Position numbers and translations under genes: made by a program. From contig NZ_SDDX01000001.1 in assembly GCF_004115925.1 (NCBI RefSeq), forward strand, positions 372,001 to 436,000: DNA of 64,000 nucleotides. Direction: 5' to 3'. This document shows positions 41,910-51,181 of the stretch, in pieces (position 1 is the stretch's first letter; each line of letters begins with the position of its first letter). The notes under the pieces were generated by a model. It was given only the letters and a program-made list of their open reading frames with translations, was not told where the DNA came from and made no database searches. This stretch comes from Lelliottia nimipressuralis. GTDB taxonomy: Bacteria > Pseudomonadota > Gammaproteobacteria > Enterobacterales > Enterobacteriaceae.

Positions 41910-43310
41910 ATGACAATCTCCTCTGTATTACGTACCAAAGATAAAATAGGTTACGGCCTGGGTGATATGGCCAGTGCGCTGGTCTGGCAAACGGCCACCT
42001 TATTTCTGGCATATTTCTATACGGATGTATTTGGCCTGCCCGCCGCGATCATGGGCACCATGTTTCTGGTGGTGCGCGTGGTGGATGCCTTTGTCGACCC
42101 GTGCATTGGCGCGCTGGTGGATCGCACCCAGACCCGGCACGGGCGTTTCCGTCCGTGGCTGCTGTGGTTCGCCATTCCATTTGGCGTAAGCTGTCTGATA
42201 ACTTTTTATGTCCCCGATGTCGGGCCAACGGCGAAAATTGCCTATGCCTGCGTGACTTACACTTTGCTGAGCCTGATCTATTCCGCGATTAATGTGCCGT
42301 ACTGCGCGATGCCAGGTGCCCTGACGATGGACCCGCGCGAGCGCCATTCCCTGCAATCCTGGCGTTTTGGACTGTCCTTTATTGGCGGCCTGATTGTTAC
42401 GGTCATCGCCCTGCCGCTGGTCTCCCATTTAGGCCAGGGGAATGTGCAGAAAGGCTATTTCTATGCTATGAGTCTGATGGGCCTGTTAGGCATTATCTTA
42501 TTCTTCATCTGCTTCTTTATGACCCGCGAGCGTTATTCTCCGCGTAATGATACCTCCGGCTCGATGCTCACGGATTTAAAATTACTGGCCGCCAACAGCC
42601 AATGGCGCATTGTTTTTGTGTTTAATATTTTACTGCTGACGGCAGTCGTCACACGCGGTTCCGCCACGATGTATTACGTCAATTATGTGCTGCTGCGCCC
42701 GGATTTAGTCTTTGCTTTTATCGTTTCCGGAATGGTGGCCTCTTTAAGCGGAGCCTTATTATCTGAACGGTTATTGGGTAAATTTGACCGGGTGCGTGCC
42801 TATCAGTGGACGATTATTTCCTTTGTGATATTTGGCGCGATGATTTTCTTCCTGCCGCCGACGCAAATCTGGCTGATTTTCGGCCTGAACATCATCTTTA
42901 GCTTTATCCAGAACCTCACCACGCCGCTGCAGTGGACCATGTTCTCAGATGTGGTGGATTACGAGGAGCACCGCAGCGGTCGCCGTCTGGACGGGCTGGT
43001 CTTTTCCACTGCGCTGTTCGCCATCAAATTCGGCCTCGCCCTCGGCGGTGCGGTGGTTGGTTGGGTACTGGGAATCGTGAGTTATGTCCCCGGTCAGGCA
43101 ATTCAAAGCCCGCAGGTACTAACCACGATTAACGCGCTGTTCACCCTGATCCCCTGCGTGCTGTTTATCGCCATGGTGGTGCTGCTCGCTATTTACAAAC
43201 TGAACAGCCGCCTGGTGGATTCCATCGCACAAGAGCTTGCCCGCAAGCGCGAAGCGCGCACTGATGCGGGGCAGACCAGCCCGGCATTTCATTCTGCTAC
43301 ACAGGAGTAA
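41910..43310 (+). CDS. GPH-family sugar:cation symporter
   Basis: A 466-residue inner-membrane transporter of the glycoside-pentoside-hexuronide family (MelB/XynP/YicJ type). It begins MTISSVLRTKDKIGYGLGDMASALVW; KIGYGLGDMAS is the family's first-helix motif. The cytoplasmic loop DRTQTRHGRFRPWLLW holds the conserved Asp-Arg. About twelve helices are visible. The start is ATG 41910 after AAAGGCAAT; the longer open frame upstream is unlikely. Three bases separate it from a GH3 glycosidase gene, so the pair probably imports and cleaves a plant-type beta-glycoside or xyloside. No regulator is adjacent. Confidence 0.88.
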   Translation: MTISSVLRTKDKIGYGLGDMASALVWQTATLFLAYFYTDVFGLPAAIMGTMFLVVRVVDAFVDPCIGALVDRTQTRHGRFRPWLLWFAIPFGVSCLITFYVPDVGPTAKIAYACVTYTLLSLIYSAINVPYCAMPGALTMDPRERHSLQSWRFGLSFIGGLIVTVIALPLVSHLGQGNVQKGYFYAMSLMGLLGIILFFICFFMTRERYSPRNDTSGSMLTDLKLLAANSQWRIVFVFNILLLTAVVTRGSATMYYVNYVLLRPDLVFAFIVSGMVASLSGALLSERLLGKFDRVRAYQWTIISFVIFGAMIFFLPPTQIWLIFGLNIIFSFIQNLTTPLQWTMFSDVVDYEEHRSGRRLDGLVFSTALFAIKFGLALGGAVVGWVLGIVSYVPGQAIQSPQVLTTINALFTLIPCVLFIAMVVLLAIYKLNSRLVDSIAQELARKREARTDAGQTSPAFHSATQE

Positions 43311-43313
43311 AAC

Positions 43314-45689
43314 ATGACTGCCATCTACAAGGATGCGGGATATCCCGTGCAAGAGCGTGTCGCCGATCTGCTGGCACGTATGACCCCGGAAGAGAAATTC
43401 GCGCAGATGCATGCCTACTGGCTGGTTCTGGATGAGGGCGGCAACCACCGTGAGCGTAGCGATCTTAGCGACGAATTTGCAGGCGTGAGCGAACAGGCGG
43501 CGTTGAGCGAGCGGCTCAAACTGGGCGTCGGGCAAATTACCCGTCCGCTGGGAACGCACATTGTGGATGCGCACACCGGCGTGCGTGCGGCAAACCGCCT
43601 GCAGCGGATGATGATGGAGGAGACCCGGCTGGGGATCCCCGCGCTGTTCCATGAGGAGTGCCTGGTCGGCCTGCTGTGCAAAGACGCGACGCTGTTTCCT
43701 TCATCCCTCAACTACGGTTCGACCTGGGACCCGGAGCTGGTTAAGCGTGCGGCACAACAGATCGGCGCTGAGGCGCGGTCGGTGGGCTGTCAGCAGGGGC
43801 TGGCCCCGGTGCTGGATGTCTCTCGCGACGTGCGCTGGGGGCGTACCGAAGAGACCTTCGGTGAAGATCCGTGGCTGGTCGGGGTCATGGCGACCGCGTA
43901 TGTCGACGGATTGCAGGGCGAAAAACGCGATCTGCTGGCGACCCTCAAACACTATGTCGGCCACTCTTTCAGCGAGGGGGCGCGTAACCATGCTCCGGTG
44001 CATCTCGGTTTTTGCGAGCTGAATGATACGTTCCTGCTGCCGTTTGAAATGGCGGTCAAACTGGCCAACGCCGGTTCCGTGATGCCGGCCTACCATGATA
44101 TCGACAATCAGCCCGGCCACAGCGACGCCTTCTTGCTCACCACGGTGCTGCGCGAGCAGTGGGGATTCGATGGGATTGTGGTGGCCGACTACGGCGGTGT
44201 CAGCCTGTTGCATCAGCATCATGGCATTTCCCACGATGCGGCGGAGTCTGCGGCGCTGGCGTTCAACGCCGGGCTGGACGTCGAGCTGCCGAAAGACGAC
44301 TGCGCCCGTCATCTGGCGGATGCCGTGAAGCGTGGGCTGATTTCGATGAATAAAATCGATGAAATTGTTGCGCGTGTGCTGAGCGAAAAATTCCGCCTCG
44401 GTCTTTTTGAGCAGCCGTATGCGCGCGAAGAGAATATCGATCTGCAAAATGCGCAAACCCGACAGGTGGCGCGCGACGTGGCAACCCGCTCGCTGACGCT
44501 GCTGGAGAACAACGGCGTACTGCCGCTTGCGGGTAAACCGCGTGTGGCAGTGGTAGGGCCAACCGCAGACGATCCGCTGGCGCTGCTGAGCGGCTACAGC
44601 TTCCCGGTGCATCTGATCATCAGCGATATGGTGGAAGAGACGTCGCAGGTAACCACACCGCTTGCCGCGCTGAAACACTATCTGGGCGATGCCCAGGTGC
44701 GTTACGCCAAAGGCTGCCACATCATTGAGCACCGCATGGCAGGCGCGCCGGTATTTCCTGGCGACAGCGGCGGCAAACCGATGCAGCAATCGCCGGTGTC
44801 ATTCGATACCCGTCTGATTCCAGAGGCGGTGCGGGCGGCGCAGGACAGCGATATCGTCATCGCCTGCGTGGGCGATCTGGCGGGATTATTCCAGAGCGGT
44901 ACCGTGGGTGAAGGCTCCGACACCGACAGCCTGAACCTGCCCGGCGTGCAGCAACACCTGCTGGAAGCGCTGGTGGAAACCGGTAAGCCGGTCGTGGTGG
45001 TGATGACGGGCGGGCGTCCGTACAACCTGCAGGGGCTGGAAGATAAGGTCGCGGCGCTGTTGCTGGCCTGGGCACCAGGACAGGAGGGCGGCTGGGCGAT
45101 AGCCGATGTGCTGACCGGGCGCGCGGAACCGCAGGGACGGCTGGTGGTGAGTGTGCCGAAAAGTGCGGGTGCGATGCCGTACTATTACAATCACAAGCTG
45201 AAAAGCGGCGGCACGCCGTTCGCCTTCCACTTTGGCTCGCGCTATCCCTTCGGTTTTGGTCTCGGGTGGACGACATTTTCCTGCGATGCACTGCGTTTAG
45301 CGCAAACGTCTGTCCCGGTCGAGGGCGAGGTGATGCTGAGCGTGACGGTGCAAAACAGCGGCGAACGTAGCGGCAGCGAAGTGGTGCAGGTCTATGTGCG
45401 CGACCGCGTGGCGTCTATGGTGCGACCGTTACAGGAGCTTAAAGCCTTCCAGCGCGTCACGCTCTCACCGGGCGAAAAGGCGACGCTCATCTTCAGCCTG
45501 CCGGTGGATATGTTTAATTTCACCCGCCGCGACGGTAAAAGAGTGGTTGAGCCAGGCGAATTTGAGCTGCAGGTCGGGCTGTCCTCAGCGGATATTCGCG
45601 CTGCGGTGACGGTGAATGTCACTGGCGAGACGCGGGTACTGCCGGAGAAGTGGCAGATGCTGAGTTCGTGTGAAATCGAACGAGCGTAA
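43314..45689 (+). CDS. GH3-family beta-glucosidase / beta-xylosidase
   Basis: A 791-residue cytosolic glycosidase (no signal peptide). The GH3 N-terminal barrel includes MMMEETRLGIPALFHEECLVG, LAPVLDVSRDVRWGRTEETFGEDP and KHYVGHSFSEGARNHAPVH (quoted in part). The nucleophile Asp lies in GIVVADYGG. The second alpha/beta sandwich domain and a C-terminal fibronectin type III-like domain (SGSEVVQVYVRD) follow. The lack of an export signal matches uptake of the intact disaccharide by the adjacent symporter. Substrate cannot be fixed from sequence; the sequence looks closest to xylosidase/glucosidase GH3 members. Confidence 0.88.
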   Translation: MTAIYKDAGYPVQERVADLLARMTPEEKFAQMHAYWLVLDEGGNHRERSDLSDEFAGVSEQAALSERLKLGVGQITRPLGTHIVDAHTGVRAANRLQRMMMEETRLGIPALFHEECLVGLLCKDATLFPSSLNYGSTWDPELVKRAAQQIGAEARSVGCQQGLAPVLDVSRDVRWGRTEETFGEDPWLVGVMATAYVDGLQGEKRDLLATLKHYVGHSFSEGARNHAPVHLGFCELNDTFLLPFEMAVKLANAGSVMPAYHDIDNQPGHSDAFLLTTVLREQWGFDGIVVADYGGVSLLHQHHGISHDAAESAALAFNAGLDVELPKDDCARHLADAVKRGLISMNKIDEIVARVLSEKFRLGLFEQPYAREENIDLQNAQTRQVARDVATRSLTLLENNGVLPLAGKPRVAVVGPTADDPLALLSGYSFPVHLIISDMVEETSQVTTPLAALKHYLGDAQVRYAKGCHIIEHRMAGAPVFPGDSGGKPMQQSPVSFDTRLIPEAVRAAQDSDIVIACVGDLAGLFQSGTVGEGSDTDSLNLPGVQQHLLEALVETGKPVVVVMTGGRPYNLQGLEDKVAALLLAWAPGQEGGWAIADVLTGRAEPQGRLVVSVPKSAGAMPYYYNHKLKSGGTPFAFHFGSRYPFGFGLGWTTFSCDALRLAQTSVPVEGEVMLSVTVQNSGERSGSEVVQVYVRDRVASMVRPLQELKAFQRVTLSPGEKATLIFSLPVDMFNFTRRDGKRVVEPGEFELQVGLSSADIRAAVTVNVTGETRVLPEKWQMLSSCEIERA

Positions 45690-45708
45690 AAACGAGCGTA
45701 AGCAGGAC

Positions 45709-45814
45709 AAAAAAAAGCCCATCGTGGGAGATGGGCAAAGACTACACACAGCAATTCGTTGTTTCACTCAGGGGATTTCCATGCTTATAAATCAATGCGT
45801 TGATTCATAACCGT
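45709..45814 (-). ncRNA. rprA: RprA small regulatory RNA
   Basis: The minus strand reads ACGGTTATGAATCAACGCA at the 5' end, then TTGATTTATAAGCATGGAAA, CCCCTGAGTGAAACAACG and the terminator stem GCCCATC/GATGGGC with eight T. This is RprA nearly base for base over 106 nt. RprA pairs with the rpoS leader through Hfq and activates RpoS synthesis; in E. coli it is made from an RcsB-dependent promoter. The 5' stem arms differ slightly from K-12 in the loop. It lies beside ydiK as in K-12. Confidence 0.95.
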
Positions 45815-45990
45815 GACTTAATAGTAGGACATGCGACGTTTTAGCGTCGATCAGATTCGTCTCAATAGTTTAAGAACTATGAAGATTTAGGGCGGGGCGA
45901 GACCAGACGAAGCGGGCTGAACCTGAGAAAAGTCTTAATAAAGATTAGGCGTGCTTAAGTGTCAGGCGAGTGGCCTCGCCTGACGATACA
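45815..45990. other. rprA promoter region and ydiK 3' flank
   Basis: 176 bases containing the rprA promoter on the minus strand. A TACTATTAAG sequence lies just upstream of the RNA start. An RcsB box is expected here from E. coli but I could not point to one with confidence. Confidence 0.4.
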
Positions 45991-47106
45991 TTACGGGTTG
46001 TTCTTGCCGTCAAGTTCTTCGAGATTATGCAGCGCCACTTCAGGGTCGGTACCTGGCGGTGGAATTTCATGCACCCACGCGGAGAACAGACGCCAGGTCA
46101 CGGCCAGCAGCACAGGGCCAATAAACAGCCCAATCATCCCAAAGGCAATCAACCCGCCGATGACGCCGGAGAGGATCAGAATCAACGGCAAATCCGCGCC
46201 CATACGAATAAGCATCGGACGGATGACGTTATCCATGGTGCCCACCACGCAGCTCCACACCAGCAGTACCGTACCCCAGGTAGTATCACCGCTCCAGTAG
46301 AGCCAGATAATGCAAGGGACCAGCACCAGCAACGGGCCAAGCTGGACCAGACAGGTGAGGATCATAATGACGGTTAAAATGGTCGCGTACGGCACGCCGC
46401 TTATCGCCAGACCAATCCCGCCGAGAAGCGCCTGCACCAGCGCCGTGACAACCACACCCAACGCCACCGCACGAACCGCCTGGGCTGCCAGCAGCACCGC
46501 CGCGTCACCGCGTGTCCCTGCGAGACGGGTCGCAAAATGACGTACGCCCTGTGCCACCTGTTCACCGCGCCAGTAGAGCAGGGCGCTGAAAAGCAGCATC
46601 AGAGTACAGTGCATCATAAAGTGGCCGATATTGGCCGCCTGGGCGATAAACCAGGTGGTCGTAGTGCCGACATATGGCCGAACTTTCGCCATGATCGCGC
46701 TGCCGCCCATCTCCAGCAGACTGTGCCAGCCGCTGTAAAGCTTCGCGCCGACCAACGGAATGCTGTTAAGCCACGCCAGATCCGGCACGGTCATCTCACC
46801 GCTGGTGATCCCACGAATCACCGGCCCGCTGGTATCGACAAGGCTGTTAATCAGGAGCGCAATCGGAATGATAAAGACCAGAAACAGCAGCAGCGTCATC
46901 ACCAGAACGGCGGGAGTACGACGACCAAAAAACAGTTTCTGCAGACGTAATAACAGTGGCCAGGTGGCAACGACCACCGTACCTGCCCACGCAAAACCGA
47001 GGACGAAGGGGCGAACTATCCATAGACACGCAACAATTATGATGGCTAAAAACAGCACCGACAGCAGTATTTGCGCAACGTCCCTGGGCTGACGAGAAGT
47101 GACCAT
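45991..47106 (-). CDS. ydiK: AI-2E family transporter YdiK
   Basis: A 371-residue inner-membrane protein of the AI-2 exporter/UPF0118 family. Seven or eight hydrophobic helices are visible: a pair at the N-terminus (VLFLAIIIVACLWIVRPFVLG), one at VMTLLLFLVFIIPIALLI, and a C-terminal group. The C-terminal motif TMDNVIRPMLIRMGADLPLILILSGVIGG (quoted in part) is characteristic. Substrate unknown. It is divergent from ydiJ, with a PurR-like sequence in the shared control region. Confidence 0.94.
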   Translation of the reverse strand: MVTSRQPRDVAQILLSVLFLAIIIVACLWIVRPFVLGFAWAGTVVVATWPLLLRLQKLFFGRRTPAVLVMTLLLFLVFIIPIALLINSLVDTSGPVIRGITSGEMTVPDLAWLNSIPLVGAKLYSGWHSLLEMGGSAIMAKVRPYVGTTTTWFIAQAANIGHFMMHCTLMLLFSALLYWRGEQVAQGVRHFATRLAGTRGDAAVLLAAQAVRAVALGVVVTALVQALLGGIGLAISGVPYATILTVIMILTCLVQLGPLLVLVPCIIWLYWSGDTTWGTVLLVWSCVVGTMDNVIRPMLIRMGADLPLILILSGVIGGLIAFGMIGLFIGPVLLAVTWRLFSAWVHEIPPPGTDPEVALHNLEELDGKNNP

Positions 47107-47264
47107 AAATGAAATTTACCTTACATGAAGACCAGACCGGCTGGCCGAAACAGAAAATCGCATCCCTTAATCATTAGTGATTTCAGCGATTTTTGACAGG
47201 CGAATTCTGCCCGTAAAACTGATGGGCGTATAAGAAAAAAATGTGATACAACAATTCAAACACA

Positions 47265-47280
47265 ACGCAAACGATTATCC
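47265..47280. promoter_or_regulatory. PurR-like half operator between ydiK and ydiJ
   Basis: ACGCAAACGATTATCC matches the first nine bases of the PurR consensus ACGCAAACGTTTNCGT exactly and is degenerate on the right. It could serve ydiK or ydiJ. By-eye match only. Confidence 0.4.
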
Positions 47281-47360
47281 CCGTCATAATTCGCGCCCTT
47301 GCGGCCTTGTCGCATCGCGGATTATCGAGAGGGCAACAACACTATTTAGGGTCTTCCGTA

Positions 47361-50300
47361 ATGATCCCATTGATTTCTCAGGCACCTGGCGTCGTTCAGC
47401 TGGTGCTGACTTATTTGCAAGCACTGGAGCAACAGGGTTTTACAGGTGATACCGCCACCAATTATGCCGACAGGCTGACGATGGCGACCGACAACAGTAT
47501 CTATCAGTTACTTCCCGATGCCGTCGTTTTCCCCCGTTCCACCGCCGATGTGGCGTTGCTTTCCCGTCTGGCCGCGCAGGAGCGTTTTGCGTCGCTGGTC
47601 TTCACCCCGCGCGGGGGTGGGACAGGCACCAATGGTCAGGCCCTGAATCAGGGCATTATCATTGATATGTCGCGCTATATGAACCGTATCATCGAGATCA
47701 ACCCGGAAGAGGGCTGGGTGCGCGTCGAAGCGGGGGTGATTAAAGATCAGCTCAATCAGTTCCTGAAACCCTACGGCTACTTCTTTGCTCCGGAATTATC
47801 CACCAGCAACCGCGCCACGCTGGGCGGGATGATTAATACGGATGCCTCCGGCCAGGGGTCACTGGTTTACGGTAAAACCTCCGATCACGTCCTGGGCGTG
47901 CGCGCGGTGCTACTGGGCGGGGACATTCTCGACACCCAGGCGATTCCAGTACAGCTGGCTGAAACCCTCGGGCAGGACAACACGGCGGTCGGGCGCATTT
48001 ATCGCAGCGTGCTCGAAAGCTGTCGCGATAACCGCCAGCTGATTGTCGATAAATTCCCGAAACTGAACCGCTTCCTGACGGGCTACGATCTGCGCCACGT
48101 CTTTAATGACGATTTGAGCGAGTTCGATCTCACCCGTATTCTGACCGGCTCGGAAGGCACCCTGGCCTTTATTACCGAAGCCCGTCTGGATATCACCCGG
48201 CTGCCGAAAGTGCGCCGTCTGGTGAACGTTAAATACAACTCCTTCGATGCGGCGCTGCGCAACGCGCCCTTTATGGTCGAGGCGCGCGCCCTGTCGGTGG
48301 AAACCGTCGACTCGAAAGTGCTCAATCTGGCGCGGGAAGATATCGTCTGGCATTCGGTCAGCGAGCTGATCACCGATGTGCCTGATAAAGAGATGCTGGC
48401 CCTGAACATTGTTGAATTTGCTGGCGATGATGCGGAGCTTATCGACTCACAGGTGCAGACGCTCTGTACCCGACTCGACGAACTGATCGCGCAGGGCGAG
48501 GGCGGCGTGATTGGCTGGCAGTTGTGCAACGATCTCTCGGGCATTGAGCGCATTTACGCTATGCGTAAAAAAGCGGTCGGCCTGCTGGGGAATGCGAAAG
48601 GCGCGGCCAAACCGATTCCGTTTGCGGAAGATACTTGCGTGCCGCCGGAACATCTGGCGGATTACATTGTGGAGTTCCGCGCGTTACTCGACAGCCACGG
48701 CCTGAGCTATGGCATGTTTGGTCACGTGGATGCCGGTGTGCTGCACGTGCGTCCGGCGCTGGATATGTGCGACCCGCAGCAGGAGATGCTGATGAAGCAG
48801 ATCTCCGACGACGTGGTCGCGCTGACGGCAAAATACGGCGGCCTGCTGTGGGGCGAGCACGGGAAAGGTTTCCGCGCCCAGTACAGCCCGGCGTTCTTCG
48901 GCGAGCAGCTGTACGGCGAACTGCGCAAAATCAAAGCGGCGTTTGACCCGAATAACCGCCTGAACCCAGGAAAAATCTGTCCGCCGGCGGGTGTGGACGA
49001 TCCGATGATGCAGGTCGACGCGGTGAAGCGCGGCACCTATGACCGCCAGATCCCGATCGCGGTGCGTTCCTCTTGGCGCGGGGCGATGGAGTGTAACGGC
49101 AACGGTCTGTGCTTTAACTTCGACGTGAAAAGCCCGATGTGCCCGTCGATGAAAATCACCAGCAACCGCATTCATTCCCCGAAAGGGCGAGCGACGCTGG
49201 TGCGCGAGTGGCTGCGATTGCTGGCCGATCGCGGCGTGGACCCGCTCAAACTCGAAAGCGATCTACCGGAAAAACGCGCCAGCCTGCGCACGCTGATTGA
49301 GCGTTCCAGGAACAGCTGGCACGCCAGTAAGGGCGAGTATGATTTTTCCCATGAAGTGAAAGAGGCGATGTCCGGCTGCCTGGCCTGTAAAGCCTGCTCG
49401 ACGCAATGTCCGATCAAGATCGACGTGCCGGAGTTCCGCTCGCGCTTCCTGCAGCTGTATCACTCCCGCTATCTGCGCCCGGTGCGCGATCACCTGGTGG
49501 CGACGGTCGAAAGCTACGCCCCGCTGATGGCGCGCGCGCCGAAGACGTTCAACTTCTTTATCAATCAGCCGCTGGTGCGCAAACTTTCCGAAAAACATAT
49601 CGGCATGGTCGATCTGCCGCTGCTCTCCACGCCTTCTCTGCAACGCCAGCTGGTGGGCCACCGTTCGGCCAATATGACGCTGGAACAGCTGGAGGCCCTG
49701 AGCGACGAGCAAAAAGCGAAAACCGTGCTGGTGGTGCAGGACCCGTTTACCAGCTACTACGAGGCGCAGGTGGTGGCCGATTTCGTGCGGCTGGTGGAGC
49801 GCGTCGGCTATCAGCCGGTGGTGCTGCCATTCTCGCCGAACGGTAAAGCGCAGCACATTAAAGGGTTCCTGACGCGCTTTGCGAAAACGGCGCAGAAAAC
49901 GTCGGACTTTTTGAACCGTATCGCGCAGCTGGGCATGCCGATGGTGGGCGTCGATCCGGCGCTGGTGCTCTGTTATCGAGATGAGTACAAACAGACTTTG
50001 GGCGACAAGCGCGGGGATTTCAGCGTTATGCTGGTGCATGAATGGCTGCCTGCGGCGCTGCACTCTGCCGAGACAAAAGAGGTCAGCGGTGAAGCCTGGT
50101 ATCTCTTTGGACATTGCACGGAAGTGACCGCGCTGCCAGGTGCCCCAGCGCAATGGGCCTCTATTTTTGCCCGCTTTGGCGCGAAGCTGGAAAACGTCAG
50201 CGTCGGCTGCTGCGGGATGGCCGGGACTTATGGGCACGAAGTGAAAAACCACGCGAATTCGCTTGGGATCTACGAGTTGTCATGGCATCAGGCCATGCAG

Positions 50301-50417
50301 CGTTTGCCGCGAAACCGCTGTCTGGCGACGGGTTACTCCTGTCGCAGCCAGGTGAAACGCGTTGAAGGAAGCGGCGTTCGCCATCCATTGCAGGCTTTAC
50401 TGGAGATTATGGGATGA
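47361..50417 (+). CDS. ydiJ: FAD/Fe-S D-2-hydroxyglutarate dehydrogenase YdiJ
   Basis: A 1018-residue flavin and iron-sulfur protein, the same length as E. coli YdiJ, which oxidises D-2-hydroxyglutarate. An N-terminal FAD-binding PCMH domain covers [14 protein letters not shown] and [20 protein letters not shown] (in part); a FAD-oxidase C-terminal domain follows. The ferredoxin-like cluster motif [12 protein letters not shown] is in the middle, and the Cys-rich CCG-type domain near the end has GHCTEVT and [13 protein letters not shown]. Start at ATG 47361 ([10 protein letters not shown]); its stop overlaps the menI start. Confidence 0.96.
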   Translation: MIPLISQAPGVVQLVLTYLQALEQQGFTGDTATNYADRLTMATDNSIYQLLPDAVVFPRSTADVALLSRLAAQERFASLVFTPRGGGTGTNGQALNQGIIIDMSRYMNRIIEINPEEGWVRVEAGVIKDQLNQFLKPYGYFFAPELSTSNRATLGGMINTDASGQGSLVYGKTSDHVLGVRAVLLGGDILDTQAIPVQLAETLGQDNTAVGRIYRSVLESCRDNRQLIVDKFPKLNRFLTGYDLRHVFNDDLSEFDLTRILTGSEGTLAFITEARLDITRLPKVRRLVNVKYNSFDAALRNAPFMVEARALSVETVDSKVLNLAREDIVWHSVSELITDVPDKEMLALNIVEFAGDDAELIDSQVQTLCTRLDELIAQGEGGVIGWQLCNDLSGIERIYAMRKKAVGLLGNAKGAAKPIPFAEDTCVPPEHLADYIVEFRALLDSHGLSYGMFGHVDAGVLHVRPALDMCDPQQEMLMKQISDDVVALTAKYGGLLWGEHGKGFRAQYSPAFFGEQLYGELRKIKAAFDPNNRLNPGKICPPAGVDDPMMQVDAVKRGTYDRQIPIAVRSSWRGAMECNGNGLCFNFDVKSPMCPSMKITSNRIHSPKGRATLVREWLRLLADRGVDPLKLESDLPEKRASLRTLIERSRNSWHASKGEYDFSHEVKEAMSGCLACKACSTQCPIKIDVPEFRSRFLQLYHSRYLRPVRDHLVATVESYAPLMARAPKTFNFFINQPLVRKLSEKHIGMVDLPLLSTPSLQRQLVGHRSANMTLEQLEALSDEQKAKTVLVVQDPFTSYYEAQVVADFVRLVERVGYQPVVLPFSPNGKAQHIKGFLTRFAKTAQKTSDFLNRIAQLGMPMVGVDPALVLCYRDEYKQTLGDKRGDFSVMLVHEWLPAALHSAETKEVSGEAWYLFGHCTEVTALPGAPAQWASIFARFGAKLENVSVGCCGMAGTYGHEVKNHANSLGIYELSWHQAMQRLPRNRCLATGYSCRSQVKRVEGSGVRHPLQALLEIMG

Positions 50418-50824
50418 TCTGGAAACGTACCGTGACGCTTGAGGTGCTCAATGCCATGGGCGAAGGGAATATGGTCGGGTTGCTCGATATTCAGTTTACC
50501 CGTATCGGCGAAGATGTCCTTGAAGCCACCATGCCGGTGGACAGCCGCACGCATCAGCCGTTTGGCCTGCTGCACGGCGGCGCATCCGTGGTGCTGGCGG
50601 AGACGCTGGGATCGGTGGCGGGTTACCTCTGTACCGACGGGGAGCAAAAGGTGGTGGGGCTGGAAGTGAATGCCAACCACATTCGCTCCGTACGCAGCGG
50701 GCGCGTGCGCGGCGTCTGTCGCGCGCTCCATGCGGGCGGTCGTCATCAGGTGTGGCAAATCGATATTTTTGACGAGCAGGAGAGGCTGTGCTGTTCGTCG
50801 CGTCTGACGACAGCGGTGGTTTAA
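50414..50824 (+). CDS. menI: 1,4-dihydroxy-2-naphthoyl-CoA hydrolase (YdiI)
   Basis: A 136-residue hotdog-fold thioesterase that releases 1,4-dihydroxy-2-naphthoate in menaquinone synthesis. The catalytic Glu region is [21 protein letters not shown], with HGG and the acidic residue typical of this subfamily. ATGA overlap with the ydiJ stop shows translational coupling. Length and sequence match E. coli YdiI. Confidence 0.95.
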   Translation: MIWKRTVTLEVLNAMGEGNMVGLLDIQFTRIGEDVLEATMPVDSRTHQPFGLLHGGASVVLAETLGSVAGYLCTDGEQKVVGLEVNANHIRSVRSGRVRGVCRALHAGGRHQVWQIDIFDEQERLCCSSRLTTAVV

Positions 50825-50918
50825 ATAAAGGTAAACATCCTTGAGGAATTGTTTTTGGTCAAAAATTGGTCAGTCAGACGTGCTATACTGGTCAGGTTTT
50901 GTACATAGAGAGGATGTT

Positions 50919-51113
50919 ATGGATACCGAAATGAGCCCCACCCAACTGGCAGTAGAGTTTTTACGTCGCGATAAGAGCAACCTGTCCCCGGCGCAGTACC
51001 TGAAAAAGCTGAAACAGCTTGAACTGGAGTTTGCCGACCTGCTCGCGCTCTCTTCAAACGAACTGAAAGAAGAGATCTACTTTGCCTGGCGGTTAGGCGT
51101 TCACGTCCATTAA
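50919..51113 (+). CDS. ydiH: Small conserved protein YdiH
   Basis: A 64-residue protein ending EEIYFAWRLGVHVH, matching E. coli YdiH (62 residues): PTQLAVEFLRRDKSNLSPAQYLKKLKQLELEFADLL is the shared helical core (quoted in part). Start at ATG 50919, with AGAGAGG before it; a -10-like TATACT is seen at about 50883. Function unknown. Followed by a strong terminator. Confidence 0.9.
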   Translation: MDTEMSPTQLAVEFLRRDKSNLSPAQYLKKLKQLELEFADLLALSSNELKEEIYFAWRLGVHVH

Positions 51114-51128
51114 TACTCCCGCTTGTTT

Positions 51129-51154
51129 AAAAGGCCGCTCATGCGGCCTTTTTT
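51129..51154. terminator. Terminator between ydiH and fdhF
   Basis: AAAAGGCCGC-TCAT-GCGGCCTTTTTT; A-run on one side and T-run on the other, so it can serve the convergent genes ydiH and fdhF. Confidence 0.9.
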
Positions 51155-51181
51155 GTTTTTATCTGTTAAGCGATCGGGTGG

